From NCBI RefSeq assembly GCF_018687715.1, contig NC_056766.1, positions 28,424,433-28,488,432 of the forward strand: a DNA stretch of 64,000 nt, written 5' to 3'. Positions 1 through 11,629 of the stretch are shown piece after piece; positions within the stretch are counted from its first letter, which is position 1, and each line of letters starts with the position of its first letter. A program made the translations under genes and the position numbers. The notes beneath the pieces were generated by a model that was not told where the DNA came from, searched no databases, and saw nothing but the letters and a program-made list of their open reading frames with translations. This DNA is from Carya illinoinensis. Taxonomy: Eukaryota; Streptophyta; Magnoliopsida; Fagales; Juglandaceae.

Positions 1-1250
1 GAGCTTTGTCATTCGAGGAAAAAATAGTGGTGTTTTAGGAGGCAACTGGTGGAGGCTGAGAGAGTGATTGTCCGCTTGCAAGTTCATGCTAAGCAAGCTT
101 AGGCCGACCTAGTGCTTAGGCCAAGCCTGTGGCCAAACAACTTGTACATGGTCAAGCAGTGGTCGCAAAATTTTGTGGCTGGGCAAGGGTTTGCATGGTA
201 GGACCATGGCCTTGCATCCCACCTTGGCTAAGGAGAATGATGACTGGGCAAGGGGTGGTCAAGTAAGCTTTGGCTAAGAGAAGCATTGTCTGGGCAAGGT
301 CAAGCCAAGTAAGGAGTTGCCCACCATGTACATTGTATGATGGTTGCCTACGTGCATGACTGAGATGGGTGGATGCTCACATGCATGTGGCCGAGATGGG
401 TGGCTGAGTGCATGGTTGTCTTCGTGGGAGATGGTCAAGGACCACCCCGGAGGAGATAGACAACTCTAGCGCCCTCGTCTCGCCATGGTTGGACATTGGC
501 CAAGTAACTTCGACCACGTGAATTCCCATGCACATGTTGCATGCATCGCATATGAAGCCTTTATTTAGCGTGCCGAAAAATTGGTATTCTCCCACTTCCA
601 ATGTAGAAAGTAAATCAGATCCCACAGACGGTACAAACTGTTAATACCAAAAATCGCATAATAGGTTGGAAGGGAAAAAGAGTTTTCTTGGCCCACTGCA
701 ATGATTTGAGCCTCAATCAGTTTGGTTTGAAGCCCTCGGCAGCAATATGGTGTGTTTGTACTGTAATCTGGGCCTTGATCCATGGTTTTAAATATGAGAT
801 AAATGCAAGAAAAATAAAAGATATGCAGACACGCAGATTTACATGGTTCGATATAATGTTGGGTTGTTTGGAGAGTAAATATACTATAATATGATTATTT
901 TACAGTCTCTTATCCTCATTATACAATGAAAGTTTGTGATCTATTTTCTAAAGATCTTCTCTCTAGAGCCCTCGTTGCGAGGTTAAAGAAACTAAAGAAT
1001 AACTTGAAGTTTGAACGTTCCCTTTCTCGTTCAATCTAATCCCCCTTCATCCTCTATCTCTCATTCTTCCTTTACATCACCTATCTCCCTCCTTTATGTC
1101 ACATCTCCTCTTTTTTCTCATAACATACTATCTTTCCTAAGCCTTTTATCCTCTCCTCTACCACCCTCTTCTTCCTTCCTAATGAGACTTCCACCCTTGG
1201 ACGAGGCTTGGAGGGCTATTATGGGCCTTTTATCCCCTTAACATGACAAC
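1..1250. other. gene-free left edge with an LTR-like dispersed repeat
   Basis: I see no gene here. Positions 60-540 are rich in loosely repeated 'gggcaagg' and 'ggccaag' motifs without a clear period. Positions 800-1100 resemble 49560-49840: a stretch like 'agatttacatggttcg', then 'tacaatgaaag', 'gctctcgtcgcgag' and 'cctttctcg', followed by pyrimidine-rich DNA. The short reading frames are not conserved-looking and I do not call them genes. Confidence 0.5.
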
Positions 1251-1354
1251 ATAGAATCTTATACAATTGTAAATGTCAGCAGGCTATTCCCAAGAAAATT
1301 ATGTTTAGAAACATCTTAAGACTAGCCGGTGAGTAAATAATCACTTACTTAACC

Positions 1355-1660
1355 ATTATTTGGATGTTGAGATGAGAAATCTGTAAATAGTAATGATATA
1401 GTTTGTGAATAATAGTGAAATAGTTTGAGTTAAAATGTTTTTATGGGGTTTTGAAAAAAGAGAGAAAAAGTTGAATAAAAATATTATAAAATTAAAATAT
1501 TGTTAGAATGTTATCTTTTAATATTGTGTTTGTTGGATTTGAAAAAATTTAATTATTTTTTATATTTTGTTTAGAAGTTTGGAAAAACTATAATGATTAA
1601 ATTAAAAGATTGAAGTTTTGAAATTAAAAAGTATTTGTATTTGAGATGAGGCCATTTTGC
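1355..1660. repeat. AT-rich MITE-like repeat, family A
   Basis: An AT-rich stretch starting 'ttgagatgaga' and passing through motifs such as 'gtaaatagtaatgat' and 'tgaaaaagagag'. Similar sequence, often inverted, recurs near 9600-9935, 10060-10310, 34925-35060, 42600-42815, 42840-43190 and 48770-48985. It carries no coding sequence. It looks like a high-copy non-autonomous element, but I could not fix target duplications. Confidence 0.5.
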
Positions 1661-1679
1661 AATCCAAATGGGGCTTACA

Positions 1680-1847
1680 CTTATGAGCAAAACTTAAAAC
1701 CATAAGAGGTGACAAACTCAGTTTTACACCCTTCAATGAGTTAGAGACACATCAGGCATATAGTAGACCCAAATACAACCAATAAAACTCTTATTTTTCC
1801 TCTATCACAGCCCCTCGGTCACAAAGTTCATTCTCCTTCAGTCGTGT

Positions 1848-1904
<57 letters not shown>

Positions 1905-2180
1905 AAGCTCTATCATTCTCTTCAAGCCTAATTTTGCTTCGATCCTCAAAGTTCGTCTCTGTGTTCGCATTCTGCCGACTATTTTCATCACTGTAGAAGA
2001 GAGATGGTAAAGGGATTGGCCGAATGGAACAATAAAGGCTTACACATTAAGACTGGATTCTACCATGGCTCTTTAACTCTCTTTCTTTTTTGTTCTAGTC
2101 TTAAATTCAAAGCAAACACCTTTCGATATTGTTGGCATTTTTGGAAGTAGTTAGTTAATTTTCATTTTTCCCTTTATCTT
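1680..2180 (+). other. possible leader sequence with CT tract and a 48-codon ORF
   Basis: No established gene. The stretch has a leader-like look: a pyrimidine-rich region with a CT microsatellite, then a small ORF from the ATG at 2004 to the TAG at 2148-2150. The ORF begins MVKGLAEWNNK and I do not recognise it. It ends just before the copia LTR at 2181, so it could be a broken first exon, but there is no independent support. Confidence 0.15.
1853..1900. repeat. (CT)24 microsatellite
   Basis: Uninterrupted CT dinucleotides over about 48 bases. Confidence 0.95.
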
Positions 2181-2448
2181 TGTAAAAGTTAACTAGATGA
2201 GAGAATAGATAGATAAAGAATTTCCGTTTAGGATGGTTTCATTGTATACAACATATAATATTTATATACAGACTCTCCATTACTTCCTCCTATACATAAG
2301 CTATTCAAAAATTAAAAACACTATCACAACATAATAAACTTGTTGGCCTGAAATATTAGTTGCAGTATCCTCTGTTTTGACTGGGCACTCTTGTTCCTTT
2401 GGCTACCGCTATGTCATTAGAAGCAGGTTCAGTTTTATCTCCAATACA
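2181..2448 (-). repeat. 3' LTR of the copia element
   Basis: This 268 bp copy matches 8803-9117 over its length, including 'cattgtatacaacatataat' and 'gttttatctccaata'. On the minus strand it begins TGTATTGG, immediately after a polypurine tract (plus strand 'ccccctcaacc', 2449-2458). It lacks the roughly 47 bp internal duplication of the partner LTR. Confidence 0.9.
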
Positions 2449-5400
2449 CCCCCTCAACCGAATGGGCAGATCTTGAACATGAAGGTTGGTTCACAGGAGA
2501 TGAAAACGAATGGAAGACAGTGGTTTAGTTAATAAATAAGTAAGCTGATTTTTAGTGGATAGAAAGGACACTTGAAGTTTCTTAACTAGGACTTGATCCT
2601 GAACATAGTGAAAGTCGATTTCAATATGTTTGGTTCTGGTATGGAAGATTGGATTAGAAGACAAATAAGTAGCTCCAATATTATCTCACCATAATATTGG
2701 ACTGGTCACTAAGGGAAGCCTTAGATCATGAAATATGGATTGAAGCCAATGTAACTCTGCCACTGTGTTGGAGAGGGATTTATATTCTGATTCAGTGCTG
2801 CTCCGAGCAACAATTTGTTGTTGTTTGCAGCTCCAACTGATAAGATTGGATCCATGAAAAATGCAATATGCCATAATACTACGTCGATAATCTTTGTCGT
2901 CAGCCCAGTCGACATCACTATATCCTTCAAGAGAATGATTAGATGTACATTGTAAACAAATTCCATGGCCCACCGTAGATTTTAGATACCAAAAGATTCA
3001 TTTCATGGCTTGCCAATGAGTGTCTTTGGGTTGATGCATGAATTTGCTAACATAGTGGACCGCGAAAGCAATATCTGGACGAGTGAAACACAAGTAATGT
3101 AATGCCCCAATGGTGCTTCTATAAAGTTGAGGGTCAGAAAAATCATGACATTCAAACTTAGATAAATTGCAAGTGGTACTCATAAGAGTTGAACACGGCT
3201 TGGCTTTGTGCATGTTAACCTGTTGTAGAAGGTCGACCACATATTTTCTTTGAGTTAAAAAAAGATCATGACCATTGAACAAAGCCTCTACACCGAGAAA
3301 ATAGGATAGAGTTTCTAAATCTTTGACAAGAAAAATATCTCCAAGTTGCTGAATAAATTTGTCAATCGCATCTGAAGAGGGCCCGAGGATGATTATATCA
3401 TCACGTATATAAGGATAAAAATAGAGAAGTCGGTGTGATGAAGTGTGAATAAAGAGATATATGCCTTTGAACCAACGAATCCCATTTGCTATAGTGTTTC
3501 GGTTAGTCTAGAAAACCAAGCTCAGGGAGCTTGTTTAAGATCGTATAAGCTCTTCTTTAAGCGGCATACATGATTAGGAAAATCAGGGTGAACATACCCT
3601 TGAGGCTGTTGCATATAAACTTCTTCTTGCAGCTGGGCATGTAGAAATGCATTGTAATAGCTAAAGATAATAACAACCGCATAGTCTCTGGCTTAACCAC
3701 AGGGCTAAAGGTTTCCATGAAGTCCACACCGAGGTGCTGATGATAACCTTTCACCACCAGTTGCTCTTTAAAACGCTCAACACGGCCATAGGCATGTCGT
3801 TTAATTTAGAACACCCACTTATTGTCAACAAGTTTATTACGTTGGTTAGGTGGGACAAGATCCCAAGTGCCATTTTTGACAAGAGCATTAAACTCAGTGT
3901 CCATGGCTTCAAGCTAGTAGTGATGTTTTGAGACCTCAGAAAAACAAACAGGTTCTGCAAGAGTTGAGACATGCGTAGTTATAAGCAAACATTGAGGATG
4001 TGGGTATCGGGCTATACCAACATAAGGAGCTTTTGGCTTAAGACACCTTGTTTGTGATCGGGTAAGCATGCTGCGTGGCATTTGAATATCACATGAATGA
4101 GGAGGATTTGGTTGGTGAGATGGTCCAACAACATCTTCTGAAGTGCGAGTGAGATCCCTTGCTGGTACATGAGCAGCACCTGAGGAGAACAAAGTAGACT
4201 GAATATCTGAAGGCACTTGATTTTCTGGATTGACTTGGTCAATGGGCAGCTGGTCATTGGGACATATATTTGGACCTACATGGTTAGTTGGGTGGACATA
4301 AGGAGGGTGGTAAGGAAAACATTTTTGGTGTAGGAGGATTAGATGCCGAGGACTCTTTTTGATATGGAAACAAAGACTCATAACAAATGATATGGTAGGA
4401 GATATATAATTTTCCTGTGGCCTAATCAAGACATTTGTAGCCCTGGTGTGATAGACTATAACCAAGAAAAATACAAGTTTTAGAACGGAAATCAATTTTA
4501 TGTTTGTTATAAGCACGCAAGTTATGTCAACAAGCACATCCAAAAACATGCATAAACAAATAGTTGTTTTTTTTTTTTTTTTTATTAAAAGCCATTTCAA
4601 AAGGGAATTTGTTGTCTAGTGCTTTGGAAGGAAGATGATTAATAATATAAGTGGCAGTTAAAAAAGCATCTTCCCAATAAGGTTTGGGCAAATTTGAGTG
4701 AGCTAGCCAAGTTAAGCCCATTTCAACAATTTGACGATGCCGACGTTCAATAGAACCCATTTGTTCATGCGTGTAAGGACATGCTAAACAATGTTGAATT
4801 CCATAGGTTTTGAAATAAGTATTTAAACGTCTATGTTTACCTCCCCAATCGGTTTGAATAGCCTTAATTTGTAAATCAAAATGCCTTTCAACATATTTTT
4901 GAAATTGAATGAAAATAGTTTATTTCAGTTTTAATGGAAATATCCAAATAAATTTAGAAAAGGCATCCAAAAAACAAACATAATAACGAGATCCGTAACA
5001 TGAAACAACCGAGCTGGGCACCTAAACATTGGAATAAATTAATTCAAGAGGTCTTAAAGCAGATGGAATTGAAGTAGAAAATGGTAAATTGTAGCTTTTA
5101 GCCATAGCATACTTAGGACATTACCATAAGAGGCATGACCAAGACGTCGATGCCAGTTTGTAACCGAGATTTGAGCACCAACAAAGGCAAATAGAAAAAA
5201 GTGTTGAAGAGATGGATAGAAGCAATAAAGTCCATCAGACATAGATCCTTTATGAAGGACATTCTCCGAGTAATCCTAAAGTGAAAAAAAAAAAAAAAAA
5301 AAGAACTGTGAAATACAAAATAAACATTATTATCTTGAGCAAATTTTTGAACGTAGAGAAGATTTTTGGTAATTTGGGGTACAACAAGAATTTTGTCCAA

Positions 5401-5460
5401 AATAAAAGATGAAGATGAGTTAGATAAAGAGGCAGTTCAAATATGAGTTATTTTCAAACT
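2449..5460 (-). pseudogene. copia polyprotein, 3' part: integrase, reverse transcriptase, RNase H
   Basis: Reading leftwards on the minus strand I see, in order: a GAG-pre-integrase segment (NWHRRLGHASYGN, about 5220-5180); integrase (RRHRQIVEMGLTWLAHSNLP, about 4750-4690); a linker ending in the copia-type MLTRSQT motif (about 4070); the start of reverse transcriptase ([17 protein letters not shown], about 3730-3680); the pattern LKQAPWAWF (about 3540); and RNase H (SWSCKQQQIVARSSTESEY, about 2830-2780). Frames change several times and poly-T runs at about 4567-4583 and 5283-5302 interrupt coding. The reverse transcriptase active site reads IRDD where copia elements usually have YVDD. The copy is therefore dead. 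It was once continuous with the gag part at 7683-8755. Confidence 0.9.
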
Positions 5461-5465
5461 TGTAC

Positions 5466-7677
5466 TGTGATATCCCCATTTTATGTGTATTTTTATTGAG
5501 TGATTTTATTTAAATTATTATAATTAGTAATTTTCTTATTTTAAATTAAATGTGATTTTTGCAATATTATTTTATAAGTTTTAAGTGGTGAAATTATTTT
5601 AACGTGCTTTCTTGCTATTTATTATTGTATTATATTTTAATTTCTTTTTAATTTAAATTAGTTGTTTTTGGGCTTTAAAATTATTTTATTTTTAGATTTT
5701 ATTATTTATTTTATTTAATCACTGCGTTTAAATTATTTTATTTAACTTGTTATTTTGAAAATAGTTTTCGTTGGATTAGTTTCTTGACCCAAGATGTGAG
5801 GATTGGATCTCATTTCTTTCCTCCATTTTTTTTTCTCTTCATTTTTTTTCTCTTTTCCTTCTTTTTTTTTTTTTTCCTTTTTCTTTTCCTCCCCTGTTTT
5901 TCCCCAACCTCGTGCGACTCTCTCTGCCCTCTCCTGTTGTTTCTTTCCTCTCCTCCAGCCCACCATCGCTCACCTCCGTGCTTCTCACCGCCCCTAGCGT
6001 TCAACTCCCCACCGATCGGCGCACTTACCCACCAAGTTTTAGCCCCAATCGAGCCACCGTTAAGCCACACGCGCTCCTCCAAGCCACGACATCTATTTGC
6101 TCTAATGTAGTCGTCGCTACACTTCAGGCCACCATTTATTCACCATTTCATCACCAATCTCTTGCCGATCTAATCCATCCATTTCCAGCTCCGATTCATC
6201 GCCAAAGCAACCATCACGAGCTAAACTCTGTTTTGGCCATTTTGGACTTCCATAGCGGTTTGTGCAGCTATCCAAGGCCAACCATCACTTCCATTAGCTT
6301 CACCCACACCTCCAAGCCCTTCCCTATCAATCCCAAGTCTAATTTTGTTCCCATTCAAAAGTGAGTATTTCGTGACCCACGGCCACAGTGCATTTTGCAC
6401 TGTTACGTTGCCTTGCCACCTCTTTTTGCACCTCTGTGATCCTTCAAAAATTATTTTATAGCCTTGTAAGTATTTTCCAAACTTCTTTTAAGATTTAAAT
6501 GTATTTTTGCTTTAACAATAATTTGTGATTAGTTGGTTATGTCAGACTGAGTCTGAGGAGTCGGAGGGTAAATGGATTTGATGCTGGAGTTATTTATGTT
6601 TGGATGATATTTGGTTTCATATCATACATTGCATAGTACACACATTTTCATATTTGTAAAATGAAAACTGGATTTTCGTGTAATTACATGCATGTTCATG
6701 TGCATATTTGGAAAATGGGTTTTTATACGAGAATGGATTTTAAATGTGTTTGAAATGAATTGATTGAATAGTTTGATAGAGAATCACTGTAGGGATGGTG
6801 GTAAGCAAGGTCGGTGGTAGAGTCCCGCCTGTGATTATTGCCTACGGTGCACGCGTAGGGATGGTGGTAAGCAGGAATGATGGTAGAGTCTTGCCTGCGA
6901 TTCCACCTACAGATGGACTTGTAAGGATGGTGGTAAGCAAGGACAGTGGTAGAGTCCCGCCTGTGATTCCCGCCTACGGTGCACTCGTAGGGATAATGGT
7001 AGAGTCCTGCTTGTGATTCTCGCCTATAGTACTATGATGGTTTGGTTAATGGGCCATTTTCAAGGAAGATTGTGAGATTAAATTTTTGGGCCATCATCTA
7101 GGATGATGGCGAGGAAATGTTTTTAAAATGAAATATTGTGGGTCAAAAATGGGATTTTTGGCGTGCGTTGGAAAAATGATTATTTTTTTGAAAGGATTAT
7201 TTTCGAATCTCATGCATATGGCATCATGTTCATACATATTGTTATTGCTTTAATGTAATTTTTATCTTAAAGTTTGTTTGGTTTTTTACTTACCTGCGGT
7301 ATCGTCTTTGGTACAGTAGATTTTAATGCAGATGATGAGGAGACTGAGCCTGAAGAGGCTGCTCCACCAGAGGATTGATTTGGTGCTTTTGATTATTTAT
7401 TGGAAAATTATTTCTCTTTCTTTAAATTATGTATTTTGGTTTTATGATGATATTGGAACTTGTAATATTTTGTTACGCTTGTTTTAAGCGAGTTTATATT
7501 TAAACAAAATTCCGGTACTTAGTAGACTGACATTTATTATCCGCTGTGTTATTTTTATTGTACACATGTTGCATATATACACACTTAGCACTTGGTGATG
7601 GGATGCGTAACCCATGTTGTCATCATCCTGACGTCTCAATTTCCACGTGTCTGTACGTGGGAGTTGGGGGCGTCACA
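5466..7677 (+). mobile_element. solo LTR, probably Ty3/gypsy, nested in the copia protease region
   Basis: The element starts TGTGATATCCCC and ends GGGGGCGTCACA, so the termini are inverted TGTGA/TCACA with TG...CA ends. It is flanked by identical 5 bp target duplications TGTAC (5461-5465 and 7678-7682). The copia protease frame stops at the left flank and resumes at the right, so the insertion is precise. The 2212 bp body has no gag-pol, but holds a CT-rich tract at 5810-5950, a tandem array at 6791-7030 and an AT-rich 3' part. Size and termini fit large gypsy LTRs of plants; strand is assigned only by the CT-rich 5' part and is weak. A recombined LTR pair leaving one copy is the simplest origin. 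Confidence 0.88.
6791..7030. repeat. 66 bp tandem repeat, about 3.6 copies
   Basis: Units start at 6791, 6857, 6923 and 6989, exactly 66 bp apart. Each carries 'ggatggtggtaagca', 'ggtagagtc' and 'gcctac'; the last is partial and lacks the 'gtaagcaagg' block. The array lies inside the solo LTR. The short ORF across it is a by-product of a period divisible by three. Confidence 0.95.
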
Positions 7678-7682
7678 TGTAC

Positions 7683-8755
7683 CATCACCAATTTGAATTT
7701 GATCAGTGCCATAAAAATCATCACTTCGGATATTCAAATTACTCATGTTGTTGGTCAGATGATATGTCGCACCAGTGTCAAGATGCCACTCTTGTTCAAT
7801 CAATTACTGCTGAGATTGGTTGGAGGCGAGTTGTGCTTGAGGAGTTGGGCGAGGTGGTGGGGTTTGGAAATTTGGATCAAAGTGCTTCCAACAGCGGGAA
7901 GCCGTGTGGCCAAGGCTTCTCACACAGTTGACACCACATACTAGTGTGATCGCGTCCACCTCCACGGTTGCCATTGAATGCATTACACCCCCTGCCTCGA
8001 GGAGCTGAGAAGTTGCCACGACCCTGGCTTCTTGAAAAGTGCTGCTGGTGGGTGGCAACATTGGCCGAAGCCATGGGCAAGGATAGAATTTGATGATTAT
8101 GCTCGATGCGTGCTTCACACATCAAGAGTATTGAATAAAGTTCTTCCAATAATGTGAGAGAATTATCTTGGTGAGATACCATGGAAACAAGAGAGTCATA
8201 TTCGAGACCGAGCCTAGCAAGCAAATACGGGATAATTTCGTCACACTTCAGAGCTTGACCATCAATGGCCAATTCATTTGTGAGACGTTTGATAGTCATA
8301 AAGTAATTAGTTGTAGATTGATTACCTTTTCGGATGGTAGAGAGTTGAGAGCGAACATGTACCGCTTTAGCACAGGACTGTGAGGCAAAAGCAAAGCTCA
8401 GAGCCATCCAAACTTCAACTGAGGAGCTGCAGTGAGTAGCCTGGGCAAGTACTTCATCAGAAAGAGAAGAATTTATGCAACTCAGAATAAGGTTATCCTG
8501 GGTTTCCCAAATATCATAGGTGGGGTTCGGGGTTGTAGAGCCATCATCGACAGTGATGGTTTTTGCAGGCTGCCTAATGGTGCCATCAATGTATCCGTAG
8601 ACTTTCTAGCCTTTGAGGTAGGGTAACATGGTGGCTTTCCATGTGGGGTAATTTAGATGTGTGAGTTTGGTGAGGTTGATGGAGGAAGATGGATTGAAGG
8701 TGGGAAGGGTGGTTGCGGCAACATTTGAAGTGGAGGAATTTAGGGAGGCAAACAT
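7683..8755 (-). pseudogene. copia gag and start of protease, 5' part of the polyprotein
   Basis: The minus-strand ATG at 8755-8753 opens a gag frame (MFASLNSSTSN). It contains NLTKLTHLNYPTWKATMLPY, typical of copia gag N-termini, followed by an in-frame TAG at 8608-8606 where a Trp codon is usual. The frame continues through VWMALSFAFASQS to a CCHC zinc knuckle split by a frameshift near 7920 (CQLC in one frame, GHTASRCW in the next). The protease follows with WHLDTGATYHLTNN, where DTG is the aspartic protease signature. It is cut at 7682 by the solo LTR, directly after residues GDGT. The gag is about 318 residues before the breaks. Confidence 0.9.
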
Positions 8756-8793
8756 CTTGAAGAGGATTGGTTAGACATGAGTCGTATCGGCGG

Positions 8794-8802
8794 CTGATAC
8801 CA
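8794..8802 (-). other. primer-binding site (initiator tRNA-Met)
   Basis: The minus strand reads TGGTATCAG immediately downstream of the LTR end ...TATACA. This is the usual plant retrotransposon primer-binding site for initiator tRNA-Met and fixes the LTR/internal boundary at 8802/8803. Confidence 0.9.
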
Positions 8803-9117
8803 TGTATAAGTTAACTATATGAGAGAATAGATGGATAAAAAATTTTCGTTCAAAATGTTTTCATTGTATACAACATATAATATTTATATACAAATTCTTC
8901 ATAACTTCCTCCTATACATAAGCTATTTAAAAATCAAAAACACTATCACAACGTAATAAACTTGTTGGCCTGAAATATCGGTTGTGGTATCCTTTGTTTT
9001 GACTGGGCATTCTTGTTCCAAAATATCAGTTGCAATCTTCTCTGTTTTGACTGGGCACTCTTGTTCCTTTGGCTGCTGCTATGTCATTAGAAGCATATTC
9101 AGTTTTATCTCCAATAA
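8803..9117 (-). repeat. 5' LTR of the copia element
   Basis: The copy matches 2181-2448 but is about 47 bp longer. The segment from 'aatatcggttgtgg' to 'gcattcttgttcc' is repeated directly as 'aatatcagttgcaat' to 'gcactcttgttcc' (about 8974-9066). The inner end is set by the adjoining primer-binding site; the outer end is approximate. Confidence 0.88.
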
Positions 9118-11255
9118 TTTTTGACATTTCTAGACCATGTAAATATGAGGGTCTTCTTTAATCCTTGTTTTCCCTAGGTTGTCTTTGTAAGTATGGTGGA
9201 TTGGACTGATTTGAGAAGAAAGAGAGCTTGAGGGGAGAGATAGTTACTAAGGGGGAGATTCAACGTGAAAGTGACGAGAGGGAAGAGAGAGCATGAGAGG
9301 ACATGCTTGACAAAGCTTGAGATTCCATGACATTTGGGTCCATTGCAAGAAAGAAAGAAAGTGATGTGATTGTGTTTATTGGAAGGTGTAAAACTTATAT
9401 TTTCACCATATCCAGCTCGAAAGGTTTCTTTATACTTATATATACTTTCCTCCTTTTGCCTATTGGTTATTGCTAAAACACAAGCATTTTACACATGCTT
9501 TAATAGTACATTTGTTAAAAAATATTCTCCAAATTAAAAAGGATATCTCAGTTGATATTGGTGGTAGTTTGTTTATATTGAGTTACATTTAGGTTTGGCT
9601 TGGTTTCACGAACTTTAAATATAATTTAAACACAAATATTTTTTAATTTCAATTTTTCAATTTTTTTTGCTCAATCATTATCTAATCATTATAATTTTTT
9701 CAAAGTTTCAAATAAAATACAAAAAAATAATTTAATTTTTTATAATTTCAAAACAAAAATAATATTAAAAAAATTATATTCTAACCAAATTTTAACTTTA
9801 TAATTTTTATTCAATTTTTTCTTTTTTATTATTCAAAATCCCATTAAACATATTAACCATTTAACTACTATTTACAAATTATCTCACTATTATTTACAGA
9901 TTTTTCATTTCATCTAGTAACCAAACAAGATCTAAAAGTCTTGAGAGAATTACGCCACTAGGCCAAACCTGTATTCCTGACTACATGCACTATAATTTGG
10001 TAGCAAGGGAGTGGTATACTTGTTGTGCTAGATCTTCCACCACCTTTGGTGAGTCTAAGTTTGGATATTGAGATGAGTTGAGTTAAGTTGTTAATAATAC
10101 TATTTTGTGTATCTCATTGAGATGTGTTTAACTTTTTTAGATTAAAATGAATTTAACTTTTTAGATTGCAATGTATGAAATAGGTTGAGATGAGTTCAAC
10201 TTTTTCATAGGAAATTGAAAAAGTAGTAGGTCACATCAGTAATTGATTTGATATGAGCTGAGTTTAGTTCAACAACTAAATACAACCTAATCAACTTTTT
10301 TAGGATGAGCTGTTGCACCCATTAAATTGGCTTTGTCATTAAAATTTCTTATATTTTTGTGAAAAATATTTTGTTGGTCCAATAACTCTTTAGCAAATTA
10401 TCATCGATACCAAGATTCACCTACATATACAATCAAGGTAAACCTCATGAACAACTATCAAAGAATTATATGGAATTTCTTGTTAATGTTAAATTCATAG
10501 ATTTTACTAGGCAATAGATAAAAGAATGGATATCCACAATAAATTTTCCATGAATTTGAAAAACTTTTTGTCAATAACTTTGTGTGCTTTATCCTGATTG
10601 AAGTTTGCATATGGTGCAACTTTTATCGGAATAACCCTATGTTATGATAAATTTGATATTTGCCCTTCATGTTACTTATTTCATCTTTCAGTTAATAGAA
10701 AACTAAAAAGATTTAAAAAAAACTTAAAATAAAAAATGAAAAGTCTATAAAAAATGGATGAAAGGGGTGGTCACCTTCTCATTAGGCAACAAAGGAAAAC
10801 CAAATTCAAGTACCAATAGTAGTTTAGGGAGTCTTGGCCGCCCATAGGGTGGTGGCTCAGTGGTGGCCAAACAATATGGGATCAGCCACCACAGGGCGGA
10901 CTGTTGAACCTAAAGTTATTTTTTTCTAGATCAATTAGAAAATATTTTTATTAATGATGTTGAGTATTATTTCTTATAAATTGATTCAATTCCAACTAAA
11001 TAGGTAACAAAAAGAAGAAATCACATATATGATATATGGATAAGTGCCAAGGACCCCTTGATCAACTTTTTGCAATTTCTAACCTTGTACCCAATTTGGA
11101 AAAGATTAATATACTTATGTATGACATTATTAATCTACGGACTACTTCTTAACACAATAGAATATAATCAGCATGACAAGTTCCTAGTGAGATATCTTAG
11201 TGAGCCTTTAATATCTTATAGGCTTAAGAAGAAACATTAAGGAGTCTTGGTGTTA
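9118..11255. other. gene-free AT-rich interval with MITE-like copies
   Basis: No coding region is supported. Family A MITE-like copies lie at about 9600-9935 and 10060-10310 ('ttgagatgagttgag'). A GC-richer patch at 10840-10910 with repeated 'ggtggc' motifs is unexplained. The 60-codon ORF at 11058-11240 shows no recognisable domain. Confidence 0.5.
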
Positions 11256-11261
11256 AAGACT

Positions 11262-11625
11262 GTTGGCATGACCTAGTCTTTTATGACATAGCTAACTAGT
11301 TTCATTTTGAGATGAAAAAAATAGCATATTTTGAGGTAATTTCTTCAAAATCGATTGTATAAACATTGTTGCTTCTAAAAGTAATAAAACAAATATTATA
11401 ATTATGATTATTCAAAATAATGCAGTTATCAATTTTGAAAGTAACTGTAAATCCTTTATCACATAATTGAGTTATGTTCAAAAGATTATGTTTTAAACCT
11501 TCAACAAGTAAAACATCTTCAATTATGAGAGAATGTTCATTATCAATTTTACCTATTCCCACGATCTTCCATTTCGAGTTGTCTTCAAATGTCACGTGTC
11601 CTTTTTCTTTAGATCTAAGATCAAA
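11262..11625 (-). pseudogene. SIRE-like copia protease fragment, truncated
   Basis: The minus strand encodes FDLRSKEKGHVTFEDNSKW, then VGIGKIDNEHSLIIEDVLLV and LKHNLLNITQLCDKGF. It closely matches the corresponding part of the larger element at 29930-30290, in the same orientation. At its upstream end (about 11625-11632) it joins directly to LTR sequence with gag and the DSG motif missing. It is an internal scrap on the far side of the LTR, not a gene. Confidence 0.85.
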
Positions 11626-11629
11626 GAGA

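Larger units (their letters stand above)
2181..9117 (-). mobile_element. Ty1/copia LTR retrotransposon, degenerate, with a nested solo LTR
   Basis: The element reads on the minus strand. Two related LTRs (2181-2448 and 8803-9117) bracket gag, protease, integrase, reverse transcriptase and RNase H in copia order. A primer-binding site matching initiator tRNA-Met lies inside the right LTR and a purine-rich tract inside the left LTR. The coding region has several stops and frameshifts and is interrupted by a 2.2 kb solo LTR at 5466-7677. I found no convincing target duplication at the outer ends, so these may have drifted. The copia assignment is firm; the lineage within copia is not resolved. 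Confidence 0.92.

Noticed and set aside
5742..6364. Several overlapping ORFs on both strands
   Set aside because: They translate a CT-rich tract inside the solo LTR (runs of Phe/Ser or Lys/Glu), with no domain.
6795..7016. 73-codon ORF with repeated MVVSK and RVPPVI words
   Set aside because: It is produced by the 66 bp tandem array in an LTR, whose period is a multiple of three.
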